Shown: positions 1-7,584 of the stretch, piece after piece | How positions within the stretch are numbered: the first letter of the stretch is position 1 | Layout: each line of letters starts with the position of its first letter | Source: Crossiella sp. SN42 | GTDB lineage: Bacteria > Actinomycetota > Actinomycetes > Mycobacteriales > Pseudonocardiaceae | DNA: 64,000 nt | NCBI RefSeq assembly: GCF_023897065.1 | Contig: NZ_JAMHIV010000002.1 | Coordinates: 248,001-312,000, forward strand | Direction of reading: 5' to 3' | The notes under the pieces: generated by a model | Database searches by the model: none | What the model saw: the letters and a program-made list of their open reading frames with translations, nothing else | Told to the model about the DNA's origin: nothing | Translations under genes and position numbers: made by a program

Positions 1-573
1 CCAGTCCGGGCGGATGCGCACCAGCACGTGGATGCCGCGGCCGCCGGAGGTCTTCGGGTAGCCGGTCAGCCCGGCCTCGGCCAGCACCTCGCGCAGCACC
101 CCGGCCACCCGCACCGCGTCCTGGAAGTCGGTGCCGGGCTGCGGATCCAGGTCGATGCGCAGCTCGTCGGGGTGGTCCACGTCCGGCCGCCGGACCGGCC
201 AGGGGTGGAAGTCCAGGGTGCCCAGGTTGGCCGCCCAGACCAGCACGGCCGGTTCGGTCGGGCAGACCTGTTCGGCGGTGCGGCCGGACGGGAAGGTGAT
301 CCGCACCGGCTGGACCCACTCCGGCGCGCCCTTGGGCACGCGCTTGGCGTAGAAGGGCTCGCCCGCGACCCCGTCCGGGAAGCGCTTGAGCGTGGTCGGG
401 CGCTCCCCCAGCACGCGCATCAGGGGCTCGGCCACGGCCAGGTAGTACTCGACCACCTGGCGCTTGGTGATGCCCCGCTCCGGGAAGTACAGCTTGTCCG
501 GACTGGACACCCGCACGGCACGCGGCCCCTCGGGCCCGTCCACGGTCAGTTCGAGTGCTTCACCCCTGCTCAC
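1..573 (-). CDS. ligD: LigD-type DNA polymerase/primase domain protein, partial (3' end outside window)
   Basis: The visible 191 residues match the polymerase (PrimPol) domain of the bacterial end-joining ligase LigD, which fills gaps and adds nucleotides at double-strand breaks together with Ku. Seen: a 'VSSPDKLYFPERGITK' opening, the metal-binding acidic motif 'RIDLDP' at about residues 139–144, an upstream 'DFHPW', and the nucleotide-binding 'KTSGGRGIHV' at 174–183. The GTG start at 573 overlaps the end of the Nudix gene by 14 nt, so the two are probably co-transcribed. It may be a stand-alone polymerase-domain protein or the first domain of a full LigD; the missing 3' part decides this. 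Confidence 0.85.
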   Translation of the reverse strand, partial: MSRGEALELTVDGPEGPRAVRVSSPDKLYFPERGITKRQVVEYYLAVAEPLMRVLGERPTTLKRFPDGVAGEPFYAKRVPKGAPEWVQPVRITFPSGRTAEQVCPTEPAVLVWAANLGTLDFHPWPVRRPDVDHPDELRIDLDPQPGTDFQDAVRVAGVLREVLAEAGLTGYPKTSGGRGIHVLVRIRPDW

Positions 574-1204
574 GGGCGTGGACGCTACCGCCCACCGGCC
601 CGTTCCGCAGCAAACCGAAGGTCATCGCGTGCAGCAGGCCCAGGTGCGAAGGCGCGCAGCTGACCAGGTCGCCGCCGAGCACCTCGCGCAGGTGCTGGTG
701 CCCGACCCACACCGCGTGGCCCTCGTCGTGGTTCTCCGGCCCGCCCAGCCACCGCCCCGCCCGCGCGTGCACGAAGTGGAAGAACTGGTCGCTGCGGCCG
801 TTGGAGACGCACCGGGACAGGTACAGCCGGGGCCCCTCGGCGGCCCAGCCGGTCTCCTCCGCGGTCTCCCGCACCGCGGCGGTCACCGGGTCCTCACCGG
901 GGTCGATCGCGCCGGCCGGCAACTCCAGGCCGACGGTGTCGGTGATGAACCGGTGCCGGTGCAGCATCAGCACCCCGCGCTCGGGGTCCTCCAGCACCAC
1001 GGCCACCGCGTCGGCCATCCGGACCACGTGGTGCTCGTACGGCGGCGCGGTCGGCGGGCGCACCGCCACCAGGTCCACGTTCACCCACTCGCTTCGGTAC
1101 AGACCGCGCTGACCTGCGGGTTCCCAGCGGGGCGCGCCCGGCAGCCCAGCCAGGCCGAGGGCGGGGTCGTATTGCGGCGCGGTATCGGTGTCTGCCCTGT
1201 TCAC
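560..1204 (-). CDS. Nudix hydrolase
   Basis: A Nudix-fold pyrophosphohydrolase acting on a nucleoside diphosphate linked to another group, in the cytoplasm. The Nudix box Gx5Ex7REx2EExG is intact at about residues 98–119 (G98, E104, R112-E113, E116-E117, G119). The preceding region 'YRSEWVNVDLVAVRPP' resembles ADP-ribose/ADP-sugar pyrophosphatases. A GTG start at 1204 gives 214 residues. A longer reading frame upstream would run into the divergent gene at 1230 and is unlikely. It overlaps the LigD-like gene downstream. The substrate cannot be read from sequence. Confidence 0.8.
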   Translation of the reverse strand: MNRADTDTAPQYDPALGLAGLPGAPRWEPAGQRGLYRSEWVNVDLVAVRPPTAPPYEHHVVRMADAVAVVLEDPERGVLMLHRHRFITDTVGLELPAGAIDPGEDPVTAAVRETAEETGWAAEGPRLYLSRCVSNGRSDQFFHFVHARAGRWLGGPENHDEGHAVWVGHQHLREVLGGDLVSCAPSHLGLLHAMTFGLLRNGPVGGSVHAREQG

Positions 1205-1229
1205 AGCTCCGCACGCTACCGTTGCGGGT

Positions 1230-1538
1230 ATGCGACGCACGGAACCGGATGACGAGCCGCAGGGCCCGCCAGGGCGGTTCGGTGAGGACCTGGTCGGGCT
1301 GGACCCGCACGATCCCGAGGCGCAGGCCTTCGCCAAGCACCTCGACCGGATCGAGCACGCCCCCAAGCCCTACACCGTGGAGGGCTACCTGGCCGGGGTG
1401 AGCGAGTTCGCGGACTCGGCCAACCGGGTCGGCGGCGGCTGGCGGCTGGCCGCGGTGGTGGTCACCGGCCTGATCCTGATCGGCCTGGTGCTCACCTTCT
1501 CCGGCGCGCTCAACACCATTCTGCTGTTCCTGTTCTGA
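1230..1538 (+). CDS. Small C-terminally anchored membrane protein, unknown function
   Basis: A 102-residue protein not assigned to a family. The first ~70 residues are polar and acidic with several prolines; residues ~71–90 form one strong hydrophobic segment followed by a short hydrophobic tail, so it looks tail-anchored in the membrane. The ATG at 1230 lies 7 nt after a -10-like TACCGT (1217–1222), so the mRNA is probably leaderless. It is divergent from the Nudix gene across only 25 bp and lies 17 bp before msrB. Confidence 0.65.
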   Translation: MRRTEPDDEPQGPPGRFGEDLVGLDPHDPEAQAFAKHLDRIEHAPKPYTVEGYLAGVSEFADSANRVGGGWRLAAVVVTGLILIGLVLTFSGALNTILLFLF

Positions 1539-1555
1539 AGTATTAGCGTGGTGGC

Positions 1556-1981
1556 ATGGAACAGGGTCCGAAGGTCGTCAAGACCGAGCAGGAGTGGCGG
1601 GAGCAGCTGACTCCCGAGGAGTACCGGGTGCTGCGCCAGGCGGGCACCGAGCGGGCGTGGACCGGCGAGTACACCGACACCAAGACCGAGGGCATCTACG
1701 AGTGCCGGGCCTGTGGCGCCGAGCTGTTCCGCAGCGACACCAAGTTCGAGTCGCACTGCGGCTGGCCGTCCTTCTACACCCCGCTGGCCGGGGACGCGGT
1801 GGTGCTGCGCGAGGACCGCAGCCTGGGCGCGGTGCGCACCGAGGTGCTCTGCGCGACCTGCCACAGCCACCTCGGGCACGTCTTCGAGGGCGAGGGCTTC
1901 CCGACGCCGACCGATCAGCGCTTCTGCATCAACAGCGTCAGCTTGCGCCTGGTGGCCGACCCGACCGAGCAAGAAGGCTGA
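1556..1981 (+). CDS. msrB: Peptide-methionine (R)-S-oxide reductase MsrB
   Basis: Reduces the R epimer of methionine sulfoxide in proteins, using thioredoxin. At 141 residues it is of normal length. Seen: zinc-binding pairs C50/C53 ('CRAC') and C99/C102 ('CATC'), the conserved 'HCGWPSF' around C68, and the catalytic cysteine in 'RFCINSVSL' (C124). The ATG is preceded at 6 nt by TAGCGT (1544–1549), suggesting a leaderless mRNA. It is the counterpart of Rv2674 in the conserved gene order. Confidence 0.95.
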   Translation: MEQGPKVVKTEQEWREQLTPEEYRVLRQAGTERAWTGEYTDTKTEGIYECRACGAELFRSDTKFESHCGWPSFYTPLAGDAVVLREDRSLGAVRTEVLCATCHSHLGHVFEGEGFPTPTDQRFCINSVSLRLVADPTEQEG

Positions 1982-1994
1982 GTATCTTCATAAC

Positions 1995-2030
1995 GGCCGG
2001 ATTTCGTTGTGGTTGAGCCGAAAACCGGCC
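1995..2030 (+). terminator. Hairpin downstream of msrB
   Basis: Arms GGCCGGATTTCG (1995–2006) and CGAAAACCGGCC (2019–2030) pair over 12 bp with one mismatch around a 12 nt loop, just after the msrB stop. No T tract follows. It probably separates msrB from the next operon. Confidence 0.55.
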
Positions 2031-2137
2031 AAGCTCAAGCTTTCCCTAAGTTCTGCCCAATCCTCCATCAAATACCCTTGTACCGGTGTGACCCAGACCG
2101 CACCATGAGGCTTCCTTGCTGGTGAGAGGGGGTCACG

Positions 2138-3079
2138 ATGGAGAATCCATGGGGACTGACCGGCCCGGAGTTCTTGCAGTTGTACGCCATCGGCCTGGTG
2201 GTGGCGCTGGTGCTGGCGGGGTGGATCCGGATCGCCGGACGGCGGCCGGATCCCACCGCGGCCCCCAGGCCGGGTGAGCTGACCGACGTCGAGCTCGCCT
2301 TCCTGGTCGGGGGCGCGCCACGGGCGGTGGAGACCGCGGTCGCGGCGCTGCTGGAACGGGATGTGCTGCGGGCCTCGCGTGGGGGCTACGTGAGCGGCAC
2401 CGGCCCACTCCGGACCACGGATCCGCTGGCCCGCGCGGTGTGCGACTACACAGGGGACACCGGCCGGCGCACGTTGCAACTGCTGGTGAACCGGGTCGCG
2501 GACAGCCAGGCCGTGGCCGATGTCGGCGCGCGGCTGGCCGACCGGGGGTTGCTGGTGCCGCCGGAGCGGTTGCCCGGCATGGGTTTGCGCTCCGCGCTGC
2601 CGCTGATCGGGCTTGGCGTGATCGGCCTGTGGCGGGCGATCGACGGTGGCAGCCAGGGTTACCCGGTCGGGTACCTGATGCTGTTCCTGCTGCTGACCGG
2701 GCTGCTGGCGGGCTTCGCCGCCTGGCTGCCGGTGGCCTGGCGCACCCAGGCTGGGGACGCCGCGGTCGAGCAGGCCATGCAGTCCACTTCGGACAGTGCG
2801 GCCAGTCTTGTTGCGCGGCAAGGCGTTTCGGGCTACCCGGACGCCCGGGTGCGCACCGCGCTGCTGAGCCATTCGGCCCAGCTACAGACCCAGCGCGACC
2901 TGAAGACAGCCCGCGGCGGCCGCCGGGGGTCCCGTTACGACAGCAGCGGCTCCTACGCCGGGTACGCCGGCGGGTTCGCCGCCGGGGGCACCATCGGCGA
3001 CGGTGGTGGCGGGGGCGGCGGGGGCGGCGCGAGCTGTGGTGGCGGAGGGGGTGGTTGTGGCGGCGGTGGCGGCGGCTGA
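2138..3079 (+). CDS. TIGR04222-like membrane protein with Gly/Cys-rich tail (paralogue 1)
   Basis: A 313-residue protein of the family whose N-terminal domain (TIGR04222) is followed by a low-complexity C-terminus. It opens with '[14 protein letters not shown]' leading into membrane segment 1 (~10–31). A soluble middle contains 'ELTDVELAFLVGG' and 'LLERDVLRASRGG' (~47–83), which looks like a small winged-helix-type fold. Membrane segments 2 (~151–168) and 3 (~176–199) follow. From ~283 the tail is almost pure glycine with cysteines at 300 and 307. A good ribosome site (GAGAGGGGG) precedes the ATG. It is the first gene of an operon with two paralogues, a DUF692 oxidase and a partner. I infer that the tail cysteines are modified by the DUF692 enzyme. 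Confidence 0.8.
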   Translation: MENPWGLTGPEFLQLYAIGLVVALVLAGWIRIAGRRPDPTAAPRPGELTDVELAFLVGGAPRAVETAVAALLERDVLRASRGGYVSGTGPLRTTDPLARAVCDYTGDTGRRTLQLLVNRVADSQAVADVGARLADRGLLVPPERLPGMGLRSALPLIGLGVIGLWRAIDGGSQGYPVGYLMLFLLLTGLLAGFAAWLPVAWRTQAGDAAVEQAMQSTSDSAASLVARQGVSGYPDARVRTALLSHSAQLQTQRDLKTARGGRRGSRYDSSGSYAGYAGGFAAGGTIGDGGGGGGGGGASCGGGGGGCGGGGGG

Positions 3080-3121
3080 CGCGCTACCGTCGCCCCAACC
3101 AAGAGCGACACGAGGTGGGCG

Positions 3122-4024
3122 ATGACCGAGACGTGGGGCCTGACCGGGCCGCAGTTCCTGCTCCTGTACTGCCTGGGGCTGGTTGTCTCGATCGTGGTGG
3201 CGGTCTGGGCGCGCCGGTCGGTCCGGCGCGCCGAGATGGCCCCCGGTGCGGGGCGGCTCAGCGCGGACGACGTGGCCTACCTCGCAGGCGGCGGGGCCCA
3301 GGTGGTCTTCACCGCGGTGGCCAGGATGTTGGAGGCGGGCAGCCTGCGCGCCGCCAGGGGCAGCTGGCTCAGCGTCACCGGTCTGACCGCGCGGCACCCA
3401 CTGGACCAGGCGATCCTGGCCGAGCTGAACTCCAGGGCGAACCCGGCGGCCACGCTGGGCAGCCTGCGGGCGAAGTTCGAGGATCACCCGCTGGTGGGAC
3501 AGGTGCGCAACCGGCTGGAGACGCTGGGCCTGGTGGTCTCGCGCAGGCAGCAGTGGCAGGCCAGGTTGCGCGGGGCGGCGGCCCTCGCGGTGCTGTTGCT
3601 CATCGGCGTGGTCCGGGTGGCCGACGGGACCGGCAACGGCAGGCCGGTCGGCTACCTGGTCTGGCTGCTGGCGCTGACCGCGGTGCTGGCCCTGATCGCG
3701 TTGCTGGCCAAGGTCAACCGGCTCACCCAGGCGGGTGTGCGCACGCTCACCCAGTTCCAGACCACCGTTCGCCGCGAACCGAGGGCGGACAACAACGACC
3801 AGCTGGCCCTGCTCGGCGGCGCGGCGATGCTGGTCGCGGTCGGCGGCCTCGCGGCCTTCCCGGACGACGAGGTCAGCAAGGTGCTGGCGCTGCCGGCCTC
3901 GGGCGGCGGCTCGGCAGGCGGCTCTTCCTGCTCCGGCAGCAGTTCCTCCTCGTCCTGTTCCTCTTCCAGCAGCAGCGGTGGCAGCAGCTGCGGCGGAGGT
4001 GGAGGCGGCGGCTGCGGGGGCTGA
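3122..4024 (+). CDS. TIGR04222-like membrane protein with Ser/Gly/Cys-rich tail (paralogue 2)
   Basis: A 300-residue paralogue of the gene before it. It has the same opening 'TWGLTGPQFLLLY', membrane segments at ~10–30, ~150–167 and ~175–196, and the middle motif 'LSADDVAYLAGGGAQVVFTAVARML' region at ~46–70. The tail (from ~260) differs from its sisters: a serine block carries C270 and C279, then a glycine block carries C290 and C298, ending in 'GCGG'. A further weakly hydrophobic stretch lies at ~229–246. It sits 42 bp after paralogue 1 with the same polarity. Confidence 0.8.
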   Translation: MTETWGLTGPQFLLLYCLGLVVSIVVAVWARRSVRRAEMAPGAGRLSADDVAYLAGGGAQVVFTAVARMLEAGSLRAARGSWLSVTGLTARHPLDQAILAELNSRANPAATLGSLRAKFEDHPLVGQVRNRLETLGLVVSRRQQWQARLRGAAALAVLLLIGVVRVADGTGNGRPVGYLVWLLALTAVLALIALLAKVNRLTQAGVRTLTQFQTTVRREPRADNNDQLALLGGAAMLVAVGGLAAFPDDEVSKVLALPASGGGSAGGSSCSGSSSSSSCSSSSSSGGSSCGGGGGGGCGG

Positions 4025-4060
4025 TCCCGTTACACCACAACGGCACCTGGGGGTGGCGAC

Positions 4061-4930
4061 ATGCACGACACGTGGGGCCTGACGGGCCCGGAGTTCCTCG
4101 GCCTGTACGCACTGGCGCTGATCGTCACCGTCGCGGTGGCCATCCGCCGCCGCCTGTCCGCGCGCAAGCTCACCGGCGCGCACCCGCGCACCCCTGAGCT
4201 GACCGTGGACGAGGCCGCCTACCTCTCCGGCGGCACCCGCCGCCTGGTGGAAGCGGCCCTGGCCCGCCTGGTCGCCACCGGCGCGCTGCGGGTCAGCCGG
4301 GGCGTGCGCCCGGCGGCCACCGGCAAGCAGGCGGAGTCCCTGGTCGACGGCCGCGTGCTGACCGCGGTGCGGGACCGCAAACCGGCCGACGGCCTGGAAG
4401 CCGCGACCAAACAGCTGAACCGCTCCCCTGAGCTGGGCGAGCTGCGCACGCGCCTGATCCAGGCGAACCTGCTGGTGCACCCGGAACGCGCCCGCACGGC
4501 CCAACTGTCCGCCGCCGCCTGCTTCGCACCGGTCGCGCTGGTCGGCGCGCTCCGCCTCGCCGACGGCGTCAGCAACGGCAAACCCGTCGGCTTCCTGGTC
4601 GCCCTGCTGACCCTGACCGCCATCCTGACCCTGGCCGCCGCCCTGGTCCCCGGCCCCAAGGCCACCACCCTCGGCCGCCGCGCGCTGGACCGCGCCCGCA
4701 CCGAGGCCGCGCGCAGGCGCTCGGACAACACCCTGCTCAACACGGCCAGCTCGGTGGTGAGCGCCGAAGTGCTGTTCCTGGTGGCATTCCACGGAATGAG
4801 CTCGCACCCCGACTCCGCCATCGCCGCGGGCCTGGCCCCCGACGCCGGCAGCGCGGGCGGCGGCGGCAGCTGCGGCTCCAGCGGCGGAGGCGGCTGCGGC
4901 GGTGGAGGCGGCGGGGGGTGCGGCGGATGA
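4061..4930 (+). CDS. TIGR04222-like membrane protein with Gly/Cys-rich tail (paralogue 3)
   Basis: A 289-residue third paralogue. It has '[14 protein letters not shown]' and membrane segment 1 (~10–28), the best-preserved middle motif '[20 protein letters not shown]' (46–65), and membrane segments at ~150–165 and ~176–196. The tail from ~263 carries C271, C279 and C287, the last in 'GCGG' exactly as in paralogue 2. Its stop overlaps the ATG of the DUF692 gene (ATGA, 4927–4930), so the two are translationally coupled. That supports a direct functional link between the Cys tail and the enzyme. Confidence 0.82.
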   Translation: MHDTWGLTGPEFLGLYALALIVTVAVAIRRRLSARKLTGAHPRTPELTVDEAAYLSGGTRRLVEAALARLVATGALRVSRGVRPAATGKQAESLVDGRVLTAVRDRKPADGLEAATKQLNRSPELGELRTRLIQANLLVHPERARTAQLSAAACFAPVALVGALRLADGVSNGKPVGFLVALLTLTAILTLAAALVPGPKATTLGRRALDRARTEAARRRSDNTLLNTASSVVSAEVLFLVAFHGMSSHPDSAIAAGLAPDAGSAGGGGSCGSSGGGGCGGGGGGGCGG

Positions 4931-5742
4931 CCCGGATCCCGCACCTGGGCGTCGGCATCGGCTGGCGCCCGGAGATCGACCTGACCGTGGAACGCCTGCC
5001 CCAGGTCGACTTCGTGGAGGTGGTGGCCGAGAACCTGTCCGGCCCCACCCTCCCGGAGTCCCTGGAGATCCTGCGCGCCAGAGGAGTCCCGGTCCTCCCG
5101 CACGCGGTGACCCTGTCCCTGGGCGGCGCGGACCCCGTTGTGCCCCAACGAGTCCAGCATCTCGCCACGATCGCCGAACGCCTGGGCGCTCCCCTGGTGA
5201 GCGACCACGTGGCCTTCGTCAGGGCAGGCGGCATCGAGGCGGGCCACCTGATGCCCGTCCCGCGCACCAAGGACGCGCTGGATGTGCTGTGCGCCAACGT
5301 GAAAGACGCCCAACGCGATCTCCCGGTCCCACTGGCGCTGGAGAACGTGGCCGCCCTGATCGACTGGCCGGACAACGAGCTCACCGAAGCCCAGTTCCTC
5401 ACCGAACTGGCCGAGCGCACTGACTGTCTCCTGCTGGTGGACGTGGCCAACCTGCACGCCAACAACCTCAACCTGGGCACCGACCCGGAAGAGTTCCTCA
5501 CCACCCTGCCCCTGGAACGCCTGGCCTACGTGCACGTCGCCGGCGGCACCACCGAACACGGCCTCTACCACGACACCCACGCCCACGCCGTCCCCCAGCG
5601 GGTCCTCGACCTGCTCGCCGACCTGTGCGCCCGAGTCAACCCACCCGGCGTCCTCCTGGAGCGCGACGACGCCTACCCCCCGGACGCCGAGCTCGCCGCC
5701 GAACTGGCCGCCATCCGCGCAGTGGTCGAGGCCCCCCGATGA
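4927..5742 (+). CDS. DUF692 / MNIO family multinuclear iron oxidase
   Basis: A 271-residue TIM-barrel protein of the DUF692 family (MbnB/TglH/BufB type). Members use a di- or tri-iron centre and O2 to rearrange cysteine (or other) side chains in peptides made on the ribosome. Candidate metal ligands are in place: H59 ('[11 protein letters not shown]'), D93-H94 ('SDHVAF'), E139-N140 ('LENVA'), D172 and N175 ('DVANLHANN'), H203 ('YVHVAGG'), D216 and H218 ('DTHAH'), E245 ('LLERD'). The ATG at 4927 overlaps the previous stop; a GTG at 4918 is also in frame. The downstream gene overlaps by ATGA as well. No short precursor peptide is visible, so the three Cys-tailed membrane proteins are the likely substrates (inference). 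Confidence 0.9.
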   Translation: MTRIPHLGVGIGWRPEIDLTVERLPQVDFVEVVAENLSGPTLPESLEILRARGVPVLPHAVTLSLGGADPVVPQRVQHLATIAERLGAPLVSDHVAFVRAGGIEAGHLMPVPRTKDALDVLCANVKDAQRDLPVPLALENVAALIDWPDNELTEAQFLTELAERTDCLLLVDVANLHANNLNLGTDPEEFLTTLPLERLAYVHVAGGTTEHGLYHDTHAHAVPQRVLDLLADLCARVNPPGVLLERDDAYPPDAELAAELAAIRAVVEAPR

Positions 5743-6077
5743 CCGACCCCCGCACCCGCCTGGCCGCAGCGCAATCCACCCTCCTGCACGCCCTGCTCGC
5801 CAACGGCCCGACCCCCACCGGCTTCAACCCCACCCGCCTCCAAGCCCAGTCCCAGGCCCTGCGCGCCAAACGCCGCCGGGTCACCGCCGCCCTGCGCCCC
5901 GACCTGCCCGAGCGGCTGGGCGAGCGGTTCCGCGAACTGTTCGACGCGTACGCCGCCGCCCATCCCCGGCGAGAGGGCGTAGGCGCCCGCACGGACGCGA
6001 ACACCTTCGCCGACTGGCTGACAACAGAAGGCCACCTCCCCAAACCCCGCCGCCGCTGGTGGCCCCGCCCCCGCTGA
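5739..6077 (+). CDS. Small partner protein of the DUF692 enzyme (SCO6045-like)
   Basis: A 112-residue protein beginning '[23 protein letters not shown]'. It is alpha-helical, with a central '[36 protein letters not shown]' stretch and a basic Pro/Trp C-terminus. This resembles small proteins encoded next to DUF692 genes in Streptomyces (SCO6045-like, from memory). DUF692 enzymes usually need a partner that presents the substrate (MbnC, TglI and BufC types), and I infer that role here. Its ATG overlaps the DUF692 stop (5739–5742). It ends the operon. Confidence 0.7.
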   Translation: MTDPRTRLAAAQSTLLHALLANGPTPTGFNPTRLQAQSQALRAKRRRVTAALRPDLPERLGERFRELFDAYAAAHPRREGVGARTDANTFADWLTTEGHLPKPRRRWWPRPR

Positions 6078-6109
6078 TGGCCGCCCCGCCCCCGCCGCTG
6101 AGCCCCCGC

Positions 6110-6144
6110 TTGACCCCAAAAAGTGTGAGTGGTTTATTACTCAC
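6110..6144 (+). promoter_or_regulatory. Promoter with overlapping palindromic operator for the TetR gene
   Basis: A -35-like TTGACC (6110–6115), a 17 nt spacer and a -10-like TTTATT (6133–6138) place transcription start at about 6145, the A of the ATG, giving a leaderless mRNA. The palindrome GTGAGTGGTTTATTACTCAC (6125–6144) covers the -10 box and stops right before the start codon, as expected for an autorepressor site. It is copy 1 of the 20 bp palindrome family; its centre differs from the other copies. Confidence 0.65.
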
Positions 6145-6708
6145 ATGGGCGAAACAGGTCGAGTGCTGTCAACCGCGGACGAACGACGAGAGACCGTGCT
6201 GCGGACAGCGGTAGGAGCCTTCGCGGCCAAGGGCTACTACGGCACCACCACCACCGAGGTCGCCAAACTCGCAGGCATCTCCCAGGCCTACATCTACCGC
6301 CTGTTCCCGAACAAGGAAGCACTGTTCGTCGCCGTCGTCGAACGCTGCTTCAACCAGATCCGGGAAGCCCTGACCCACGGCGCCACCGCGACCCAGGCCA
6401 GCGCACCCGAGGTGGTGCTGAGCGCCCTGGGCGCCGCCTACGCCCGCCTGGTCACCGACCGGGACCTGTTGCTGGTGCAGCTGCACGCCCAGGCCGCGGC
6501 GGCTTCGGACGAGACCGTGCGCGCGGCGGTGCAAGCCGGGTACGCGCGACTGGTGGAGTACGTGCGCAGCGTGTCCAACGGAACGGACCACCAGGTCCAG
6601 CACTTCTTCTCCCGGGGCGCGCTCTGTCACCTGGTGGTGGCGATGGGCGCTGAGGGCGTGGACGCACCGTGGGCGAACACGCTGTCCGAAGGCATCCGCC
6701 ACTACTGA
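6145..6708 (+). CDS. TetR/AcrR family transcriptional regulator
   Basis: A 187-residue one-component repressor. The N-terminal helix-turn-helix spans ~10–57: 'RETVLRTAVGAFAAKGYYGT', 'VAKLAGISQAYIYRLFPNKEALF'. The ligand domain follows with no recognised specificity. The start is taken at ATG 6145 because promoter spacing fits a leaderless transcript; a GTG at 6163 is the alternative. It probably represses itself through the palindrome at 6125–6144, and the carotenoid oxygenase gene downstream through the near-identical site at 7585–7604, which also abuts an in-frame ATG. Confidence 0.88.
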   Translation: MGETGRVLSTADERRETVLRTAVGAFAAKGYYGTTTTEVAKLAGISQAYIYRLFPNKEALFVAVVERCFNQIREALTHGATATQASAPEVVLSALGAAYARLVTDRDLLLVQLHAQAAAASDETVRAAVQAGYARLVEYVRSVSNGTDHQVQHFFSRGALCHLVVAMGAEGVDAPWANTLSEGIRHY

Positions 6709-6885
6709 CCAGCCATCTCCACGCCCGCCCCCAAGCCCCCCTTGGCCAGCCGACACTCCTTGACCGATCGACCCTCCCGATCGCCGGACGCCACCGACCG
6801 CCCACTCCCCGATCGCCGAACACTGCCGATCGCCCCTCCCGGACCAACCGCACCACCGAACGGTCCGCGCCGCCCACCCAAATCA

Positions 6886-6905
6886 GTGAGTGATCGACCA
6901 CTAAA
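6886..6905. repeat. 20 bp palindrome, copy 2
   Basis: GTGAGTGATCGACCACTAAA. The left arm is intact and the right arm diverges after ACCACT. First of three copies spaced 32 bp apart. Confidence 0.7.
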
Positions 6906-6917
6906 TGACCTGCCCGA

Positions 6918-6937
6918 GTGAGCGATCAACCACTAAG
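6918..6937. repeat. 20 bp palindrome, copy 3
   Basis: GTGAGCGATCAACCACTAAG. Starts exactly 32 bp after copy 2, about three helical turns, so bound proteins would lie on the same face. Confidence 0.65.
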
Positions 6938-6949
6938 CAGGCCAGATCA

Positions 6950-6969
6950 GTGAGTGATCGACCACTCAT
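6950..6969. repeat. 20 bp palindrome, copy 4
   Basis: GTGAGTGATCGACCACTCAT. Starts 32 bp after copy 3, completing a regularly phased triplet. Confidence 0.75.
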
Positions 6970-7022
6970 CGCCTCGCGGGACCGATACTGACGCCGACAC
7001 CGGCACGGGTACCGACACAGGT

Positions 7023-7325
7023 ACCGGCAGGGCGGGACAGGCAGGCAGGGCGGGGGCAGGCAGGGCGGGACAGGCGGACAGGCGGACAGGGCGGGCAGGC
7101 AGGCGCGCAGGGCGAGGCAGAGCGGGCAGGCAAGGCGAGGCAAGGGAGGGCAAGGCAGGGCGGGCGAGGCAGAGCGGGCAGGCAAGGCGAGGCAAGGGAG
7201 GGCAAGGCAGGGCGGGCGAGGCAGAGCGGGCAGGCAAGGCGAGGCAAGGGAGGGCAAGGCAGGGCGGGCGAGGCGGGACACGGCACGGCACAGCACGACG
7301 GCGCAGAGCACGGCACGACAGGGCA
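7023..7325 (+). repeat. 303 nt thymine-free, G-rich segment
   Basis: Counting base by base, no T occurs on the + strand from 7023 to 7325. It is made of short GGGCGGGCAGG, GGCAAGG and GGGACAGG variants, with many GGG runs that could form G-quadruplexes or stable RNA:DNA hybrids. It contains the 52 bp tandem array. Confidence 0.9.
7119..7274 (+). repeat. 52 bp tandem repeat, three identical copies
   Basis: Copies start at 7119, 7171 and 7223, each opening AGAGCGGGCAGGCAAGGCGA and ending GGCGGGCGAGGC. The three copies look identical, which suggests recent duplication. The flanks continue as degenerate versions of the same short motifs. Confidence 0.92.
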
Positions 7326-7452
7326 TGACACGGCATTGGCGCAGGCACAACCAGCGCCAGCACCAGCACCAGCACGCGCACCAACGCGGGCACCGGCCCT
7401 GGCCCTGACACCAGCACCAGCACCAGCAACGGAGACCCGGGCCCCATAGAGC

Positions 7453-7472
7453 ATGAGTGATCGACCACTCAA
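7453..7472. repeat. 20 bp palindrome, copy 5
   Basis: ATGAGTGATCGACCACTCAA. Only the outermost base pair departs from the consensus palindrome. Confidence 0.75.
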
Positions 7473-7584
7473 TGATTGCCGCCATCGACCGAACCCGCTC
7501 AGCAACTAAACCGCATCACTGACAAGCCCACACCAGCGTCCACCAGGCCGACTCCACCCAGTCGGCCTTCATTTCGCCACAAGA

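Noticed and set aside
2440-4197. A 585-residue alternative frame across the paralogue genes
   Set aside because: Composition is Arg/Gly/Ala-rich, it crosses three well-supported gene starts, and no motif is seen.
1556-6077. msrB as part of the Cys-tail system (repair of oxidised tails)
   Set aside because: msrB belongs to the conserved backbone order, and a hairpin at 1995–2030 separates it from the operon.
7119-7274. Tandem repeats considered as a CRISPR array
   Set aside because: The copies are contiguous without unique spacers, and no cas genes are in the window.
6901-7505. Overlapping open frames of 120–194 codons on both strands in island 1
   Set aside because: They exist because the DNA lacks T on one strand, so no stop codon can form in any frame. 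Products are Arg/Gly/Ala or Pro/Cys/Leu repeats without a fold.
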